64,000 bases of DNA from Lunularia cruciata (GCA_948567375.1 OX419756.1:47284552-47348551), one strand, 5' to 3'; shown: positions 12,406-22,880, numbered from the stretch's first letter. Notes: a model not told the origin generated them from the sequence alone. Program-made: numbers and translations.

Positions 12406-12918
12406 ATGAATCAGTCGAATACTGGCTTGTACATCGTCCTGGTATGTTGTGTGAGCATCGGAGGAACGCTATTGCCCACGGCAATGGCATCCCGCATGCT
12501 CACCGCGGATACCCCATTAGCACCACTACCACCCCAGCACACGTTCAGTTTTTTGCACTTCCTCCCCAGCTTTCTTCCATCGAGTCCGCCTCTCTCTGCC
12601 CCTCCCCCATCTTCCAGCTCCAAACCTCATTCCTCATTACCAACTTTCCATCTACCTAATATCACACTGCCCAAACCTCATATCTTTTGGCTTCGCAGTC
12701 CACCCCCGCCTTCCTCCTCGTCTCCTCCTCCCAAAACTACGGCTTCTCCTCTTCCTTCCCAAACTGAAGCTCCTCCTCCTGACACCACTACTACGGCTTC
12801 TCCTCCTCCTTCACAAACTGAAGCTCCCACCACTACAGAGTCCCCTCCTCCTGGTTCACAAACTCAAGCCCCTACTCCTGATCAGTCTGCCACAGCTCCC
12901 AGTCCTCAGGGGGGATGA
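12406..12918 (+). CDS. Small secreted Pro/Ser/Thr-rich (extensin/AGP-like) protein
   Basis: A 170-codon frame starting at the ATG at 12406; the frame is open further upstream but has no earlier ATG. Residues 1-30 form a classic signal peptide: short polar start (MNQSNTG), hydrophobic core (LYIVLVCCVSIGG), and Ala-rich end (TAMAS). The mature part is almost entirely Pro, Ser and Thr. It has an SPPPP extensin-type motif near residue 98 and two imperfect tandem units (TTASPLPSQTEAPPP and TTASPPPSQTEAP), then TPDQSATAPSPQGG. Hydroxyproline-rich wall or arabinogalactan-type glycoproteins look like this, but no diagnostic domain is present. There is no C-terminal hydrophobic GPI signal and no Cys in the mature part. 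GC content is clearly above its surroundings. It is the only frame in the window I would defend as a host gene; a captured or silent copy is possible. Confidence 0.55.
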   Translation: MNQSNTGLYIVLVCCVSIGGTLLPTAMASRMLTADTPLAPLPPQHTFSFLHFLPSFLPSSPPLSAPPPSSSSKPHSSLPTFHLPNITLPKPHIFWLRSPPPPSSSSPPPKTTASPLPSQTEAPPPDTTTTASPPPSQTEAPTTTESPPPGSQTQAPTPDQSATAPSPQGG

Positions 12919-13375
12919 TCATCCGTAACATATATTGGCTTGTCAAGCAGAGACTTCAAAGACTGCTGACAATTTTGCAGCGCTCCTAGTCGGGGATCGG
13001 AGATGATCATCAGCCGTCTCATATTTGGAGATAGCCTGATGCGGACGCCTTACTGGTCAACACCTCCGCATATTGGTTGACTTTCTTACAAGAGCTTCCT
13101 CGCTCTCGTGTTTGACTGCTGTCAAGTTTACAAGAGCTTGGGTCTGTCTGCTGATACGCCTTTCTATGAATTCCTACTCCAGGATGAGCCAAGATAAATA
13201 GCTGCAGAAAGCTGCTCGTACCGTCCTGGGATCTTAGGTCCCATGCGGAACTACTCTTTGAAATAAGTTTGCTCAAACGGGTGCCGCCTGAATGCTCCTC
13301 GATGTACCGAGAGCCGCTTCGGGTCTGTCACTAGGAAGCGTGGAATTCCGCTTATGTGATGTCTTTCAACTTTGA

Positions 13376-13381
13376 AATAAA
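13376..13381 (+). other. Possible polyadenylation signal AATAAA
   Basis: AATAAA lies about 460 bp after the stop of the proline-rich gene, at the end of a non-coding stretch (12919-13400) that keeps the gene's higher GC content. Position and composition suggest the 3' UTR. Plant polyA signals are loose, so this is tentative. Confidence 0.35.
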
Positions 13382-13399
13382 GTTTACTCTGCCCAAGTT

Positions 13400-14019
13400 A
13401 TCTTTCCCATTCTTTCTGAAAATCCAGATGGGTTGACCTTATGAAATGTTCAAAAATAAATATAAAAGCAACAGTTGCATGAGATCCTTCATTACATTTC
13501 TCAATTGTACATTTCACGGCTTCTAGAAAGAAGACCCGTTCCAACTTAAATTTGATTGAATATTTTCGATTTGAAGCTGTAGAGACAAAAATTATAGGTG
13601 TAAATATAGGTATTGTATTACTTGTATATGGATAAATTTTCAAATTAATTTCACTATATTATATTGTAAGAACTACAATTTTCAACCAAATATCCCTCCA
13701 AAGTAGGTCTAAAGAGCTAATAAGAAAATCACATAAAGACTTGGAGCTGTGGATCTAGCTGTTTATTACATTTTAATATTTACTTGTTTAAACTATCCTA
13801 AAATTAGAAAAATGGTTACAAACTCTTGGATATTGTCTATAGAAGTGTTCTTTTAATTATTTGCCATTCCAAATGTAACAAGTTGGGTTCCATGCAAATG
13901 CATTGGCTAGTGTGTATCATGAAGCTTGCGGAGTTATTAAAATAACCCCTCTGGAAATATTAATACTTTATATTCAAATTATAGATTTTTGAAATCTAAT
14001 ATTCAGATCTTTATTATGT
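13400..14019. other. AT-rich spacer before element A
   Basis: No coding frame of note. Composition drops back to AT-rich after the proline-rich gene. Confidence 0.5.
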
Positions 14020-14184
14020 TGTGAGTATATACATCGCTATACAACATACATCGCGATAGAAGCACAACTCACACATAAGTTATAAATAGACTCTAAAGTG
14101 CCACAATAATCAGATTGTTTACAACTCTTGACTGGACTCAACTCAACTCAGATCAGTACTTGATTTGTCACTCTATAAACTGGA
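14020..14184 (-). repeat. Element A 3' LTR, truncated
   Basis: Starts 'tgtgagtatatacatc' and runs through 'agtacttgatttgtcact', matching 29491-29720 and, in part, 22298-22370. After 'ctataaact' it jumps directly into internal sequence, so about 450 bp of the LTR has been deleted. Confidence 0.75.
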
Positions 14185-14242
14185 TCATCCTAGTCCAAAA
14201 CTACAGTAGCATCTTGACAATGGTTGCAAGTAAATCTGGATC

Positions 14243-14788
14243 TCATCCATAGAGTAGAAAGTAAGGAGAGAAGGATGCTAAGGAGGCTTGCCGGCTGAAC
14301 CGATAGCCCATGGCCAACCAAGGTAATTGGAGATCCCAATTTCCCAAGTGGCCTCTCTGCAAACCATACTTCTGCAATCCTCTCTTCACCGTCTGAACCA
14401 CTCTCTTTGCTAAGCCATCTGCCTTAGGAGGATGATCTCGGGATGTAGTACAATGATCAATCAAAGCCTTGTCACACAAGACCTGAAACTCCTCCAAGAA
14501 CTCTATACCCTGATCAGTCAAAACCTCAGTTTGTGCACCAAAATGACTAAGAACTCGATCCAAGAACAAGTAAGCTGTCCCTTCACTAGACTTGTCAGGA
14601 AGTGCCACCAACTCAATCCACTTGGAGAAGTGCTCCACCATCACCAAAACATACCGATGATGTCTCACAGTTAGCGGTAAAGGTCCAGCAAAGTGTAAAC
14701 TCCAACGGTAACCCAATCCCACGATAGGTAATGGGTGTAACTGTGGCGTAGGAGCATTGAATGATGCTCTAACTCGGTCACAAACCAC
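14243..14788 (-). pseudogene. Element A integrase core
   Basis: Integrase catalytic core of a Ty3/gypsy polyprotein, which inserts the cDNA copy into the genome. Visible blocks: WSLHFAGPLPL (first catalytic Asp replaced by His), VLTDQGIEF (second Asp kept), DHPPKADGLAKRVVQ (where the family has Glu, here Lys), and RFSRQASLASFSPY near the end. With two of three D,D,E residues gone it cannot be active. The frame is open for 181 codons but the N-terminal zinc finger upstream is broken by stops. The same region in A' (31059-31400) keeps the Glu, showing independent decay. Confidence 0.85.
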
Positions 14789-15299
14789 ACATCTGGCAAC
14801 AAACTACTGTACCTTGGTCTGCATACCACGCCACCAATAATGACTCTAGAGTAAGTTATATGTACACTTTACTCCAAAATGTCCTAGCTCCTCATGAGCA
14901 TGATGGACCAATTGTGGTCTCTGAGATGGAAGTGGTACTACTCGTACTCTACCATCCTTCCATACCCAAAGAAGATGTCTACCCTCCAATCTGAATTGCT
15001 TGGCTCATTGAAGGACACAATCTCTCTCCTTGGCTCCATTATGCCATCCACAACACCAATGCAAAGATAGTCCATCACTAAGACATCATCATGAATGTCT
15101 CACTGAATTGTACCAATATCTTCACTCTTTGGATTTGTGACCTCAATAATTCCTCATGTATGTGCTGAGAGAGATACCACAAAAGCCTCAAAAAATATGC
15201 AAAGAAAGGCCGATGCATGCCAACTTGGCACCATCTCCTCATCTGTCTCACCATGCTAATGTGCTTTGGTCTGATCCTGCTAGTTGGGACATGGGTTTC

Positions 15300-16520
15300 T
15301 ACTCAACCCATCTGCATCAGAGTTCACCACTCCAAGTTTGTGAACAATTGTGAAATCATACTCCTATAAAATCAAAGCACATTGTACAAGCTTCCTTGAA
15401 AGCCTATCGGACTCCATCAACCACTTCAATGGCTGATGATTAGTGATGAGAGTGAAGAGGTTACCAAATAGGTAACATTGGAAATGTGCTACTGCCAAGC
15501 ACTCTCCCTCATATGAACTATACTTCACCTCCGCTGAATTTTTGGAGCGACTAGCATAGGCCACCACAAACTCCTTCCCCTCATCATCATGTTGGGTGAG
15601 CATCGCTCCAAGCCCTAACATACTCCAATCAATATGAACCTGAAATGGTTGTCCTTTGATCAGTCTCCTCAAAATAGGAGCAAATGTCAACCTTTCCTTG
15701 AGCTCTACAAAGGCTCTCTCCTGCTCATCTCCCCAACACCACTCCTGTGTAAGCTTGGTCAACTTCATCAAGGCCTTGGCAATGGCACTAAATCCTCTAA
15801 CATAGTGGTGATAGAAGTTCACCAACCCAAGGAAGGCTCGCACTCTGCTCACATCTGTAGGCCAAGGAATATATGCAATAGCCTCCACTTTGGTCTACTA
15901 AACACCAAGTCCTCTAGGGTAGATAGTGTGACCCAAATACTCAATCTGCTCATGGAAGAACCTACACTTCCCAAGATGTAATTTGAATCCATGAGATCTC
16001 AACCTCTAAAACACCTCCAACAACTGTCTCTCATGCTCCTCCATAGTAGTGCTATAGACTAAAATGTTATCATTATAGCACTGAGTAAAATCCAATCTTG
16101 CTAGGATGCTATCCATGACACTCTAGAACTTAGCAAGAGCATTCTTTAACCCAAGTGGTAAGAACCTCCATTGATATAACACATCCTTACCATGAGGATC
16201 AATAGCCCAAAATGCTATCTTGGACTTATCCTTCTCCTTGATCGGCAATTGATGATATCCTGCTTGAAGATCCAAAGTACTGAAGACATTTGCATGCCCA
16301 ATCGCATCAAAAATCTCCTCCAATGTAGGCATAGCATACCAATCAGCCCTAGTTTTTTGGTTGATAGGACGGTACTCTCCACGCATCCGCCTATCTATGT
16401 AGTTGCCATGCATATCCTTCTTGGTTGGCATCACTGTAGCTGATGCATACTCTCCATGTGAGATCTCTACCAAACTAGCCTCAAAAAGGTCTCTACTCCG
16501 GCTCTAAATCAATGTCCTCT
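15300..16520 (-). pseudogene. Element A reverse transcriptase and RNase H
   Basis: RT and RNase H of a Ty3/gypsy pol. RT fingers/palm: RMRGEYRPINQKT, FSTLDLQAGYHQLPI and QWRFLPLGLKNA (16473-16123). The active-site box, normally Y-x-D-D, reads YNDNILVY near 16080-16060, so the second Asp is Asn. The connection and RNase H follow: FLGLVNFYHHYVRGFS, HIDWSMLGLGAMLTQ (Asp kept), YSSYEGECLAVA (Glu kept), LITNHQPLKWL (TDH changed to TNH). Several stops separate the pieces. This is a dead enzyme with clear family identity. Confidence 0.88.
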
Positions 16521-16945
16521 CTATGTCACTATAGTGATAAGGACGTCAAAAAACTAGTGTATCGCTAGTCAACGCAATCTATATACTAGGTCCCTTCAGA
16601 GCACCCAAATCCTTCATATTGAACACAAAACAACTAGTGTAGCTCCTTTAGAGCCTCCAAACTCTCCGTCTTTCCTCTCTTGTAAGCTTGGGTCCAAGAT
16701 TTGGCTCCCAAGTATCCTCTGTAATTGTCTCCAGAGTGGAAGACATACTAACTAGCTACTACACTAGGTCCTTGGGAGTAGTGGTGTCATGCTCCCGACC
16801 ACTAGAGGCTCCAATCTATGTGTGAAAAACTCCCTCCACTATAGTTGCAAGCTACACACATCCTCTAACTGCATTCCAAGTGGACCAAGGGTGTAATCCA
16901 AGTAGCCTATGCTCACTTGGATGGACTCCAAGTAGACCACTCTCC

Positions 16946-18238
16946 CTAGTAACTATTGGTTGTGTCCCAAGAATACCATGTCCACTTGGTCCATTGCCCC
17001 CAACATGTGCTTGAATCGTCTCGATAGGCACAAGGAGGGCTAACAAGTGTTTGAGTGGTGATGCCTATCAAGTACGCCCTACGCTGCTCCGCCAAACCAA
17101 GGCTTACAATCCAAGTCAAACAGTTCAGGTCCATAGCCTGACCTAACACTTGATGCCTAGATGCCTCTGATACTACTGGAACAACAATAATACTAGTGCA
17201 AAAACCCATCACCCTTTCTCTCTCATCGGCATTGGGCTCCACTAACTGCTATAATTATAAGTCCCAAACAAGTCAAGGTCCTCTCTCTCTAAAAGCATGA
17301 GAGCCTAGGATACTCATAAGTGTAGGGAAAGCTACTCTAGGTTGTCCAACTAGGTTCACCACTTCCATAGGTGACCAATCAGCCACTACCACCATCTGAG
17401 ACTGATGCCCTACATCCAAGATATCATCAACAAGGATGTGGTCTAGTAGCTAAATCCCATCATATGCACGCTATTAAACCTCTTTGGGTAAGAGGTTTGT
17501 CCACCAAAGACAAAGACGATGCGCCCGTGATCCCACTCTGGCTGCATCTAACAATAAAGCAGGTCTTATCCAAGAATGGACTTGATGTGTACTTACTACC
17601 ACTCTGGTGCGAGAATCTTCCATCAAAGGAACATTCTCTAAGAGGTAAGCTGGAGAAACGGATTGATGAACTTGGAGATATTGTAGTATGTATAACATCT
17701 CCTAAAACACACCAAAACAAGGATCCTAAAGACCCAAACCTCAGCCAACATGTGTATATCCTTGACATGGCCATCCCAAAATCACCAAATGAACAGGCCT
17801 ATGTTGCTCCAGATCATGCGCCCCCAACAAGGAAATGTCTATTGGTAGGGCCTTTTGGTAACCCTTGATTGCTGACATTGGTAATAACTCCGGATACCAA
17901 TAGGCCAAGTGTTGTAGAGAGACTTGCCTAGCAGTCTCATCTTTCACCACATATAAGTACTTATGTACTAATATACCCGCCTGTAGGACCGTAACTAGTC
18001 CGATGCTAATCTTACCAAACAACTCCAATAGATGTACTCCCTCTATCGGATACTGCCAAGAAATGAGTGTGGTATTCAGAGGTGTCAAGGTAATTAACTC
18101 TAGAGGCTCATCCTCACACTCATCTCTTGTTGGTACAAAGGCTCCACTCCAACCTTGCTGCACCAACCAATCTGCATGTTGTTGCAATACCTCCTCTGAA
18201 CTCCACAATGGAACATCCAAGGTGGATGGAACAATCAC
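16946..18238 (-). pseudogene. Cytosine-5 DNA methyltransferase domain inside element A pol
   Basis: C5-MTases transfer a methyl group from S-adenosylmethionine to cytosine in DNA. On the minus strand one frame carries the ordered motif set. Motif I (SAM binding): LLELFGKISIGL, 18034-17996. Motif IV: GWPCQG with the catalytic Cys intact (TGT), 17773-17759. Motif VI: AYLLENVP, ENV at 17638-17630. Motif VIII: GSRAHRLCLWWTN around 17530. Motif IX-like: ERERVMGF, about 17224. Motif X-like: LGQAMDLN, about 17143. The protease piece (18802-18314), this domain and its C-terminal end share the same frame, so it was part of the polyprotein. In-frame stops lie just after motif IV (TGA and two TAG, 17743-17700) and more follow motif VIII. 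Motif I is weakened (usual F-x-G-x-G reads FGKIS). It lies between protease and RT. It does not look like plant MET1, CMT or DRM: there are no BAH, chromo or UBA parts and the motif order is not rearranged. The copy is inactive now; the domain identity is strong. Confidence 0.87.
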
Positions 18239-18313
18239 ACTCGTACTCCAAATCCAAGTGATCTCCTCTTTGGTACTGGAGTATCCTCTGCAAGGGCTTT
18301 CCCCTTCATTAAC

Positions 18314-18802
18314 TCACCAAAGCCAAGTAACTGCACCACTAAAAGTTGAAACTAATGTTGCCATGGTCTCGGACTGTAGTGAGCCAAGACTACCACTACT
18401 AAAGCGTATTGGTAGGCAACAGACTCGTCCCTCACCAGACTGCCAATCTGATCTATAAGAGGATGTCTCCTCCCAATAGTGAATACTAAAACCTATGGGA
18501 TACAACACTGGTTCCCCGACTAGCACATCATATGACTCAGCTATTGTCGCAATAGCCTGAGCTCTCACCACCAAGCTATCAGTTGGATGACCAGGCTGAA
18601 CCTGAACAACAAGCTCTCCACATGTGATGTATGGTGTCGAGCCACCACCTAGAGATGTTTTGATTTGAAATGGACACCTCTCTATATTGGTCTTCCGTAA
18701 CTCCAAACCTACTACTTTAACTTTCTCCAACATAAGGGGTTTTGCACCAAAGTCTAACAAGACTCTTTGTGGTGTATAGACCTTCTGTGAAGGTCCCACC
18801 AA
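18314..18802 (-). pseudogene. Element A aspartic protease region
   Basis: Retroviral-type aspartic protease that would cut the polyprotein. The active-site box reads VLLDFGAKPLML at about 18763-18728; the family normally has D-S-G or D-T-G, here D-F-G. Downstream, GHPTDSLVVRA and YDVLVGEPVLYPIGF resemble the flap-to-C-terminal part (ILG..L). It is fused in frame ahead of the methyltransferase. The upstream stretch 19101-18803 (other frame) is the gag-protease linker. Confidence 0.7.
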
Positions 18803-19459
18803 ATGAAAAATCCTCCTTGGTTATCCAATAGGACAACCCCAAGTGTGAACCACGTTCTCTCAAAGTCCGGTCTAGTTGGCAACTCCTCCAATCTAGCCGC
18901 TGCTGCCTGCCATAAACCATTGATCGCTGAATGGATCCCATGCTCCTCAACCAAGTCAGCTCCACTATCAACCACCTCTACTTTAGTAGTTGGAACAGTA
19001 TCATCCTTACTTTCAAAAAGCATGGCAGCCAACCGGAACACTGGTCCTGGGTCAACTTCTAATATAAACATGTCATTGGTTGAGAACAAAGGGCACCGCA
19101 TAATCAGCTAAGCCGCCTCCAACATCATGCTCGACTCAGTCTGTGTAGTAGCAGGTGGCTAACTAGTAGCTAGTCCATCATGCAGCCCATCACCACCTAC
19201 TATACCTGCATTGGAATGTCTAGGAGCTATGGATGTCGTCTGCAACGCCTCAAATAGCATGAAAGACTAGGGAAGTTTAACTTGTCTCCCAACCTCTCCT
19301 CTTTGTGGGTCCAACTCCACTAAGGCTCCTCTAGGCTCTGGAGCACATATTGCACTCCTAGTCACTACTACAGATGCATCCACCTATGTTGCTCTGCACA
19401 TGAAGTCCAAAGCATCTCTATCACCAGCATATGAGGTGAAAGCCTTAGCACCTAAATCT

Positions 19460-20935
19460 GATCTCCTCTAAGCAATGGCCATACTAGCCAATCTATGCTC
19501 CAACTGCTCAATCCGAGTAGCTATAGTTGTATCAAAAGTAAGGGCAGGTGCTGCACCTCTACTAGGTGTAGATCCTTTACCACCACCTCTACCACCTCGT
19601 CCTCCATGATTTGGAGCTCCTCTACTACCTACCATAGTGGTCCTACCACTCCGTAACTCCAAGTGTAGGTCAAAGCATTGGTCACTAGTGTGACCAAATC
19701 TGTGGCAATGCTCACATTGCCTCTATGCTGGCTGGGATGCACCAGAGGTATCAAGTCCGCTGCCCTGAGTACACTCTCTCATATGGTGAGGCCCACCACA
19801 AGTCCAACAAGCAACACTACCACTCACTGGCTACTACTGACCTAAAAAGGAAGGTAAGGGTCTAGCTCCACTAATCCCTCCACTTGCTCCATAGGATCTG
19901 GGCTGTCCACCTTGTCCTCAAAAACTAATTGGGCATGGTGCATTCTATTGCACTCTAGAAGAAGTAGCAACTGTGGATGAGGTCTCCTTACCAAATTCAC
20001 ATATCATTTCCCTCTCTTCCATGTTGAGCTCAATACGCTCAGCCAAACCAAAGACCACTACCAAAGTGAGCAAAGTAGCATGTAATAACATTGCATCACA
20101 AACTCTACTTTGTAACTCCTTGTCCAGTATCCCATACCAATATTGGAATGCCTGGGCCTTAGTAACTCCTTGAGTGAAACTAATCAACCGCTTCATGCGA
20201 GTGTATGCCTCACGTAGGCTCTCTCCAGCCTTTTACTGGAACTCTTGCAAGCTCCTCAGCTTGTCAATCCGTACTCCCTGGTAGTTGTACCTCAAACACG
20301 AGAAGAAATCCACCATGTGGTTAAACCCCAACATCACACCACCTCCTATAACGGTACCTCCGCTTGTGGTAGCACTATCTCTAGCTAGTGTACCTCCACT
20401 AGCTCCACCAACACCATTCAAGCTAGAACTTGTGGGTACAGCTGATCTAATCCTAACAACCAAGCTTGAAGTAATAGAGACATAATTGGGAGACCAATAT
20501 TGTCTCCATAACTCAATCTCCTCAAAATGAGCTCTCTTGAACTCATGGTAGTCATCCATTAGCAAACCCTCCAAATGTTGAAACAACCTCATCTATGCCA
20601 TGAAAGGTGTAAACAAAGTTGGGTTCTGCATCTACTGCAAATCACACCAATTATCAAACTCCTAGATGAAGTCATCCAACTCAATGGTACCCACTATACT
20701 AGAGTAATGCATAGGGCCTTTGGAGGCCCCATAAATCTTGTCCATGTCCCACAACAATGGTAAGACATGCCAAGTGCACTCTCAACTAAATCAACTCTTG
20801 TGTTGAACTCCAACTCAGAGTCAATCTCCTCCCTCATTAAGACCTAAGATATAGGCTGATATCGAGCACCACTCTGAGTAAACCCACTGTGTACTATAGG
20901 GCTAATTCATATGGAATCCCCAAAGAACTCCATTG
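19460..20935 (-). pseudogene. Element A gag with two CCHC zinc knuckles
   Basis: Capsid/nucleocapsid protein that packages the element RNA. Reading starts near the ATG at about 20933 (MEFFGDS). Capsid-like blocks include KAQAFQYWYGILDKELQSRV and VVVFGLAERIELNMEER (20150-20040). Two zinc knuckles follow: CWTCGGPHHMREC (near 19810-19775) and CEHCHRFGHTSDQC (near 19720-19680), the second a perfect C-x2-C-x4-H-x4-C. A Gly/Arg-rich stretch (GGRGGRGGGKG) precedes the C-terminal helix EQLEHRLASMAIA. Frames are broken by stops and shifts. Confidence 0.82.
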
Positions 20936-21526
20936 TGACAAAGTAACCACAACTGCAATCGCAAATTAGAACCACCAAATACAACCACAAACCGCAATTG
21001 CAAGTACTCCACCAAGTGCCAACACCAACTGAGCACCACCAAGTGCCAAAACCCACGGAACACCACCCACTAATGTAACTCTAACTGACATAATTACACT
21101 AGGAGAAAAGGTAACCTGTAATCTGCCATCACAACACGCACTCTCATGGTCTGCAAGTCATCACTTCCTATATCACCAAAGAGAAACAAAGGTAGTCTGG
21201 CTGGTCATCACTCCAACCTCACTATCAAGTTCACACCAACACACCAATGCTCTTAATTGAGTGCACCTCACACAAACGTGATGCACAAACATGAAGCAAA
21301 GAATGAAGGAGGTCCAATCACAAGAAATCTAAACCTTCTATCTCATAAAGCAACATAAGATTGACTCTACCACCATTTGGCATTTGGCATTTGACATAAG
21401 AGAAGTTTATATCTACGTCCTAAGCTATTGGGATCACCAAGAATGGGATCAAACTGCCTCTCCTAGCCAAAGCTACAAGTGTATAGATAACAATGGCATA
21501 GTCACTAGAACAACAAGTGAGGGTGG

Positions 21527-21600
21527 ACCAATTGGCTAGAGCACCGGTCTAGGAACAAGAGATCTAGGGGTCAAACCCTATTGCATACAATCTAGCAAGA
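21527..21600 (+). repeat. tRNA-derived (SINE-like) module with A and B boxes
   Basis: 'ttggctagagcaccggtct' (about 21532-21550) resembles the RNA polymerase III A box, and 'ggggtcaaaccct' (21567-21579) the B box, spaced about as in tRNA genes and plant tRNA-SINEs. It is antisense to element A. The same module sits at the equivalent place in A' (60590-60660). It is not a functional tRNA gene, as acceptor pairing is not evident. Confidence 0.5.
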
Positions 21601-21762
21601 TGGGCAAATTTTGCCAAACAATGACCAAGATCTACTCTAAACTAGCTAGCCTCACGCCAGCAAGCTGGCCCTTCTAGGCCTTTGTATCCTCTCATAGCCC
21701 TATGCCTTGAAGCCTCTAAATGCCAAATAAGGCCTTTCTTCTTGCCACTTCAAACCCTTTCT

Positions 21763-21850
21763 AAATTTGGCAAAACTCTTCCAAATCTGCAAAACTCCTC
21801 CAAACTAGCCAAACTCCTCCAAATTGGCCATACTCCTCCAAATCTGGCCA
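21763..21850. repeat. Short imperfect tandem repeat (aaactcctccaaat)
   Basis: Four to five imperfect copies of a 14-20 bp unit centred on 'actcctccaaa' in the leader of element A. Confidence 0.7.
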
Positions 21851-22297
21851 AAATCTGACAAAAAATCTAGCAAAATCCTAACATAAAATTTGACATAAAC
21901 CCTAAAGTTGGTTGACCACTAAATCCTCCATTAACTCTTTACTCAAGCCAAATTGAAAAAATGGATTTCCCCAAATCACAAATTCACAAGGATAGGTTCC
22001 CAACTCCACCTTCAATTTTACTTTATGAGCACAACTCACAACAAATTGGTCTTGCCTTCACCCCTTGAGCTCAAAATCACAACCATTGCTCAAAAATTTA
22101 CTTCTTCTTTGCTCAAAAATTGGCTAGTGCTTCTGCATACTCTCTATCTCATTGCCAAATCTGCATCAATTGAATGAGCTTTGGCACATTAGGGAAAAAT
22201 TGAGCTCCGATTGAGCTACCAACAATCAACAACTCTTGGAGATACCACCTACACTCTAAATTCTTGCACCTGATTTCCCCCTAACTTCATTTCTCCG

Positions 22298-22480
22298 ATG
22301 TAATCAGATTGCCTACAACTCTTGACTCAACTCAACTCAGATTAGTACTTGATCTGTCACTCTATAAATTGTTGACAATTGGGCACTGATTATAGTCAAG
22401 CTACACCCACTCTAGCTAAGAGAATCCAAGTGATGCTCGTCGGCCTTTGTCCACCATAGCTAGGAACTCGAAAGGCTCAA
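22298..22480 (-). repeat. Element A right LTR, first piece (split by B)
   Basis: Sequence from 'atcagattgcctacaactc' to 'aactcgaaaggctcaa' matches 14110-14180 and the intact LTR at 29650-29835. Its continuation is found after element B at 28759. The LTR's outer ~100 bp are missing here. Confidence 0.85.
22476..22480. other. Target-site duplication of B (CTCAA), left
   Basis: CTCAA directly precedes the 5' LTR of B and is repeated at 28759-28763. The uninterrupted site is visible in the paralogous LTR at about 29820 (gactcaacatcag). Confidence 0.93.
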
Positions 22481-22867
22481 TGTAATAGTATGGAGTTTAG
22501 CGATATAGTTAGTAAGGCTAACAAAGTAGAGAATAAGCCAAATTAGCCTAGAATATTCCAAAGCATCTAGGAAGCTTCTTGGGAAGCTTCTTGACTAGTT
22601 AACTTGCACTCCAAGCAAGTAGCTTCTAGAAGCTTAGCTTACATGCCAAGTAGGCAGCTTCTAGAAGAAAGCTTCCTAGTTAACTTGGCTCGCACTCTAA
22701 GAAAGCGGCTTAAGGAAGCTTCTTGAGAAGCTTCTCAAGGGTCTTGTATGCTACCTATAAATACCAAAGCCAAAGCTCATGCTAGGCATTCAAAGTTTTC
22801 CTTCATTCAAATGTCCTAATATGAGTTTCAATTCTCCTATTTCTCTCCTCAAATTTGGTCTTTTACA
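22481..22867 (+). repeat. B 5' LTR
   Basis: Starts 'tgtaatagtatggag', ends 'tttggtcttttaca'. TATA box 'tataaata' at 22756-22763. U3 carries many GAAGCTTC/TTCTAGAA blocks (see regulatory entry). Confidence 0.95.
22570..22763 (+). promoter_or_regulatory. Heat-shock-element-like array and TATA box in B LTR
   Basis: Inverted GAA/TTC units crowd this U3: 'gaagcttc' at 22571, 'gggaagcttc' at 22581, 'agcttctagaagctta' at 22621, 'agcttctagaagaaagcttc' at 22656 and 'ggaagcttcttgagaagctt' from 22714. TTCnnGAA is the core of plant heat-shock factor sites. The array ends about 20 bp before the TATA box at 22756. Similar arrays occur in the other three LTRs of this family. Function is inferred, not shown. 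Confidence 0.5.
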
Positions 22868-22868
22868 T

Positions 22869-22880
22869 TGGTATCAGAGC
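22869..22880 (+). other. B primer-binding site (initiator Met tRNA)
   Basis: TGGTATCAGAGC one base after the 5' LTR, the standard plant tRNA-iMet PBS. Confidence 0.95.

Larger units (their letters stand above)
20936..22297 (-). other. Element A leader (between LTR and gag)
   Basis: About 1.35 kb without coding sense between the gag start and the right LTR. The same stretch is present in A' (about 60150-60780). It contains a tRNA-like module (21527-21600) and a short CCTCC-rich repeat (21763-21850). I could not identify a primer-binding site. Confidence 0.6.

Noticed and set aside
12345-12659. Alternative + frame and minus frame (12411-12623) over the proline-rich gene
   Set aside because: The first starts at a non-ATG codon; neither has a signal peptide or structured composition. 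The 12406 frame explains the region better.
13019-13276. 85-codon minus ORF in the presumed 3' UTR of the proline-rich gene
   Set aside because: No domain or composition support; lies within a GC-richer non-coding stretch.
21527-21600. A functional tRNA gene
   Set aside because: Only the A and B boxes resemble a tRNA; no acceptor or anticodon stem pairing is evident and the copy at 60590 has diverged at those positions.
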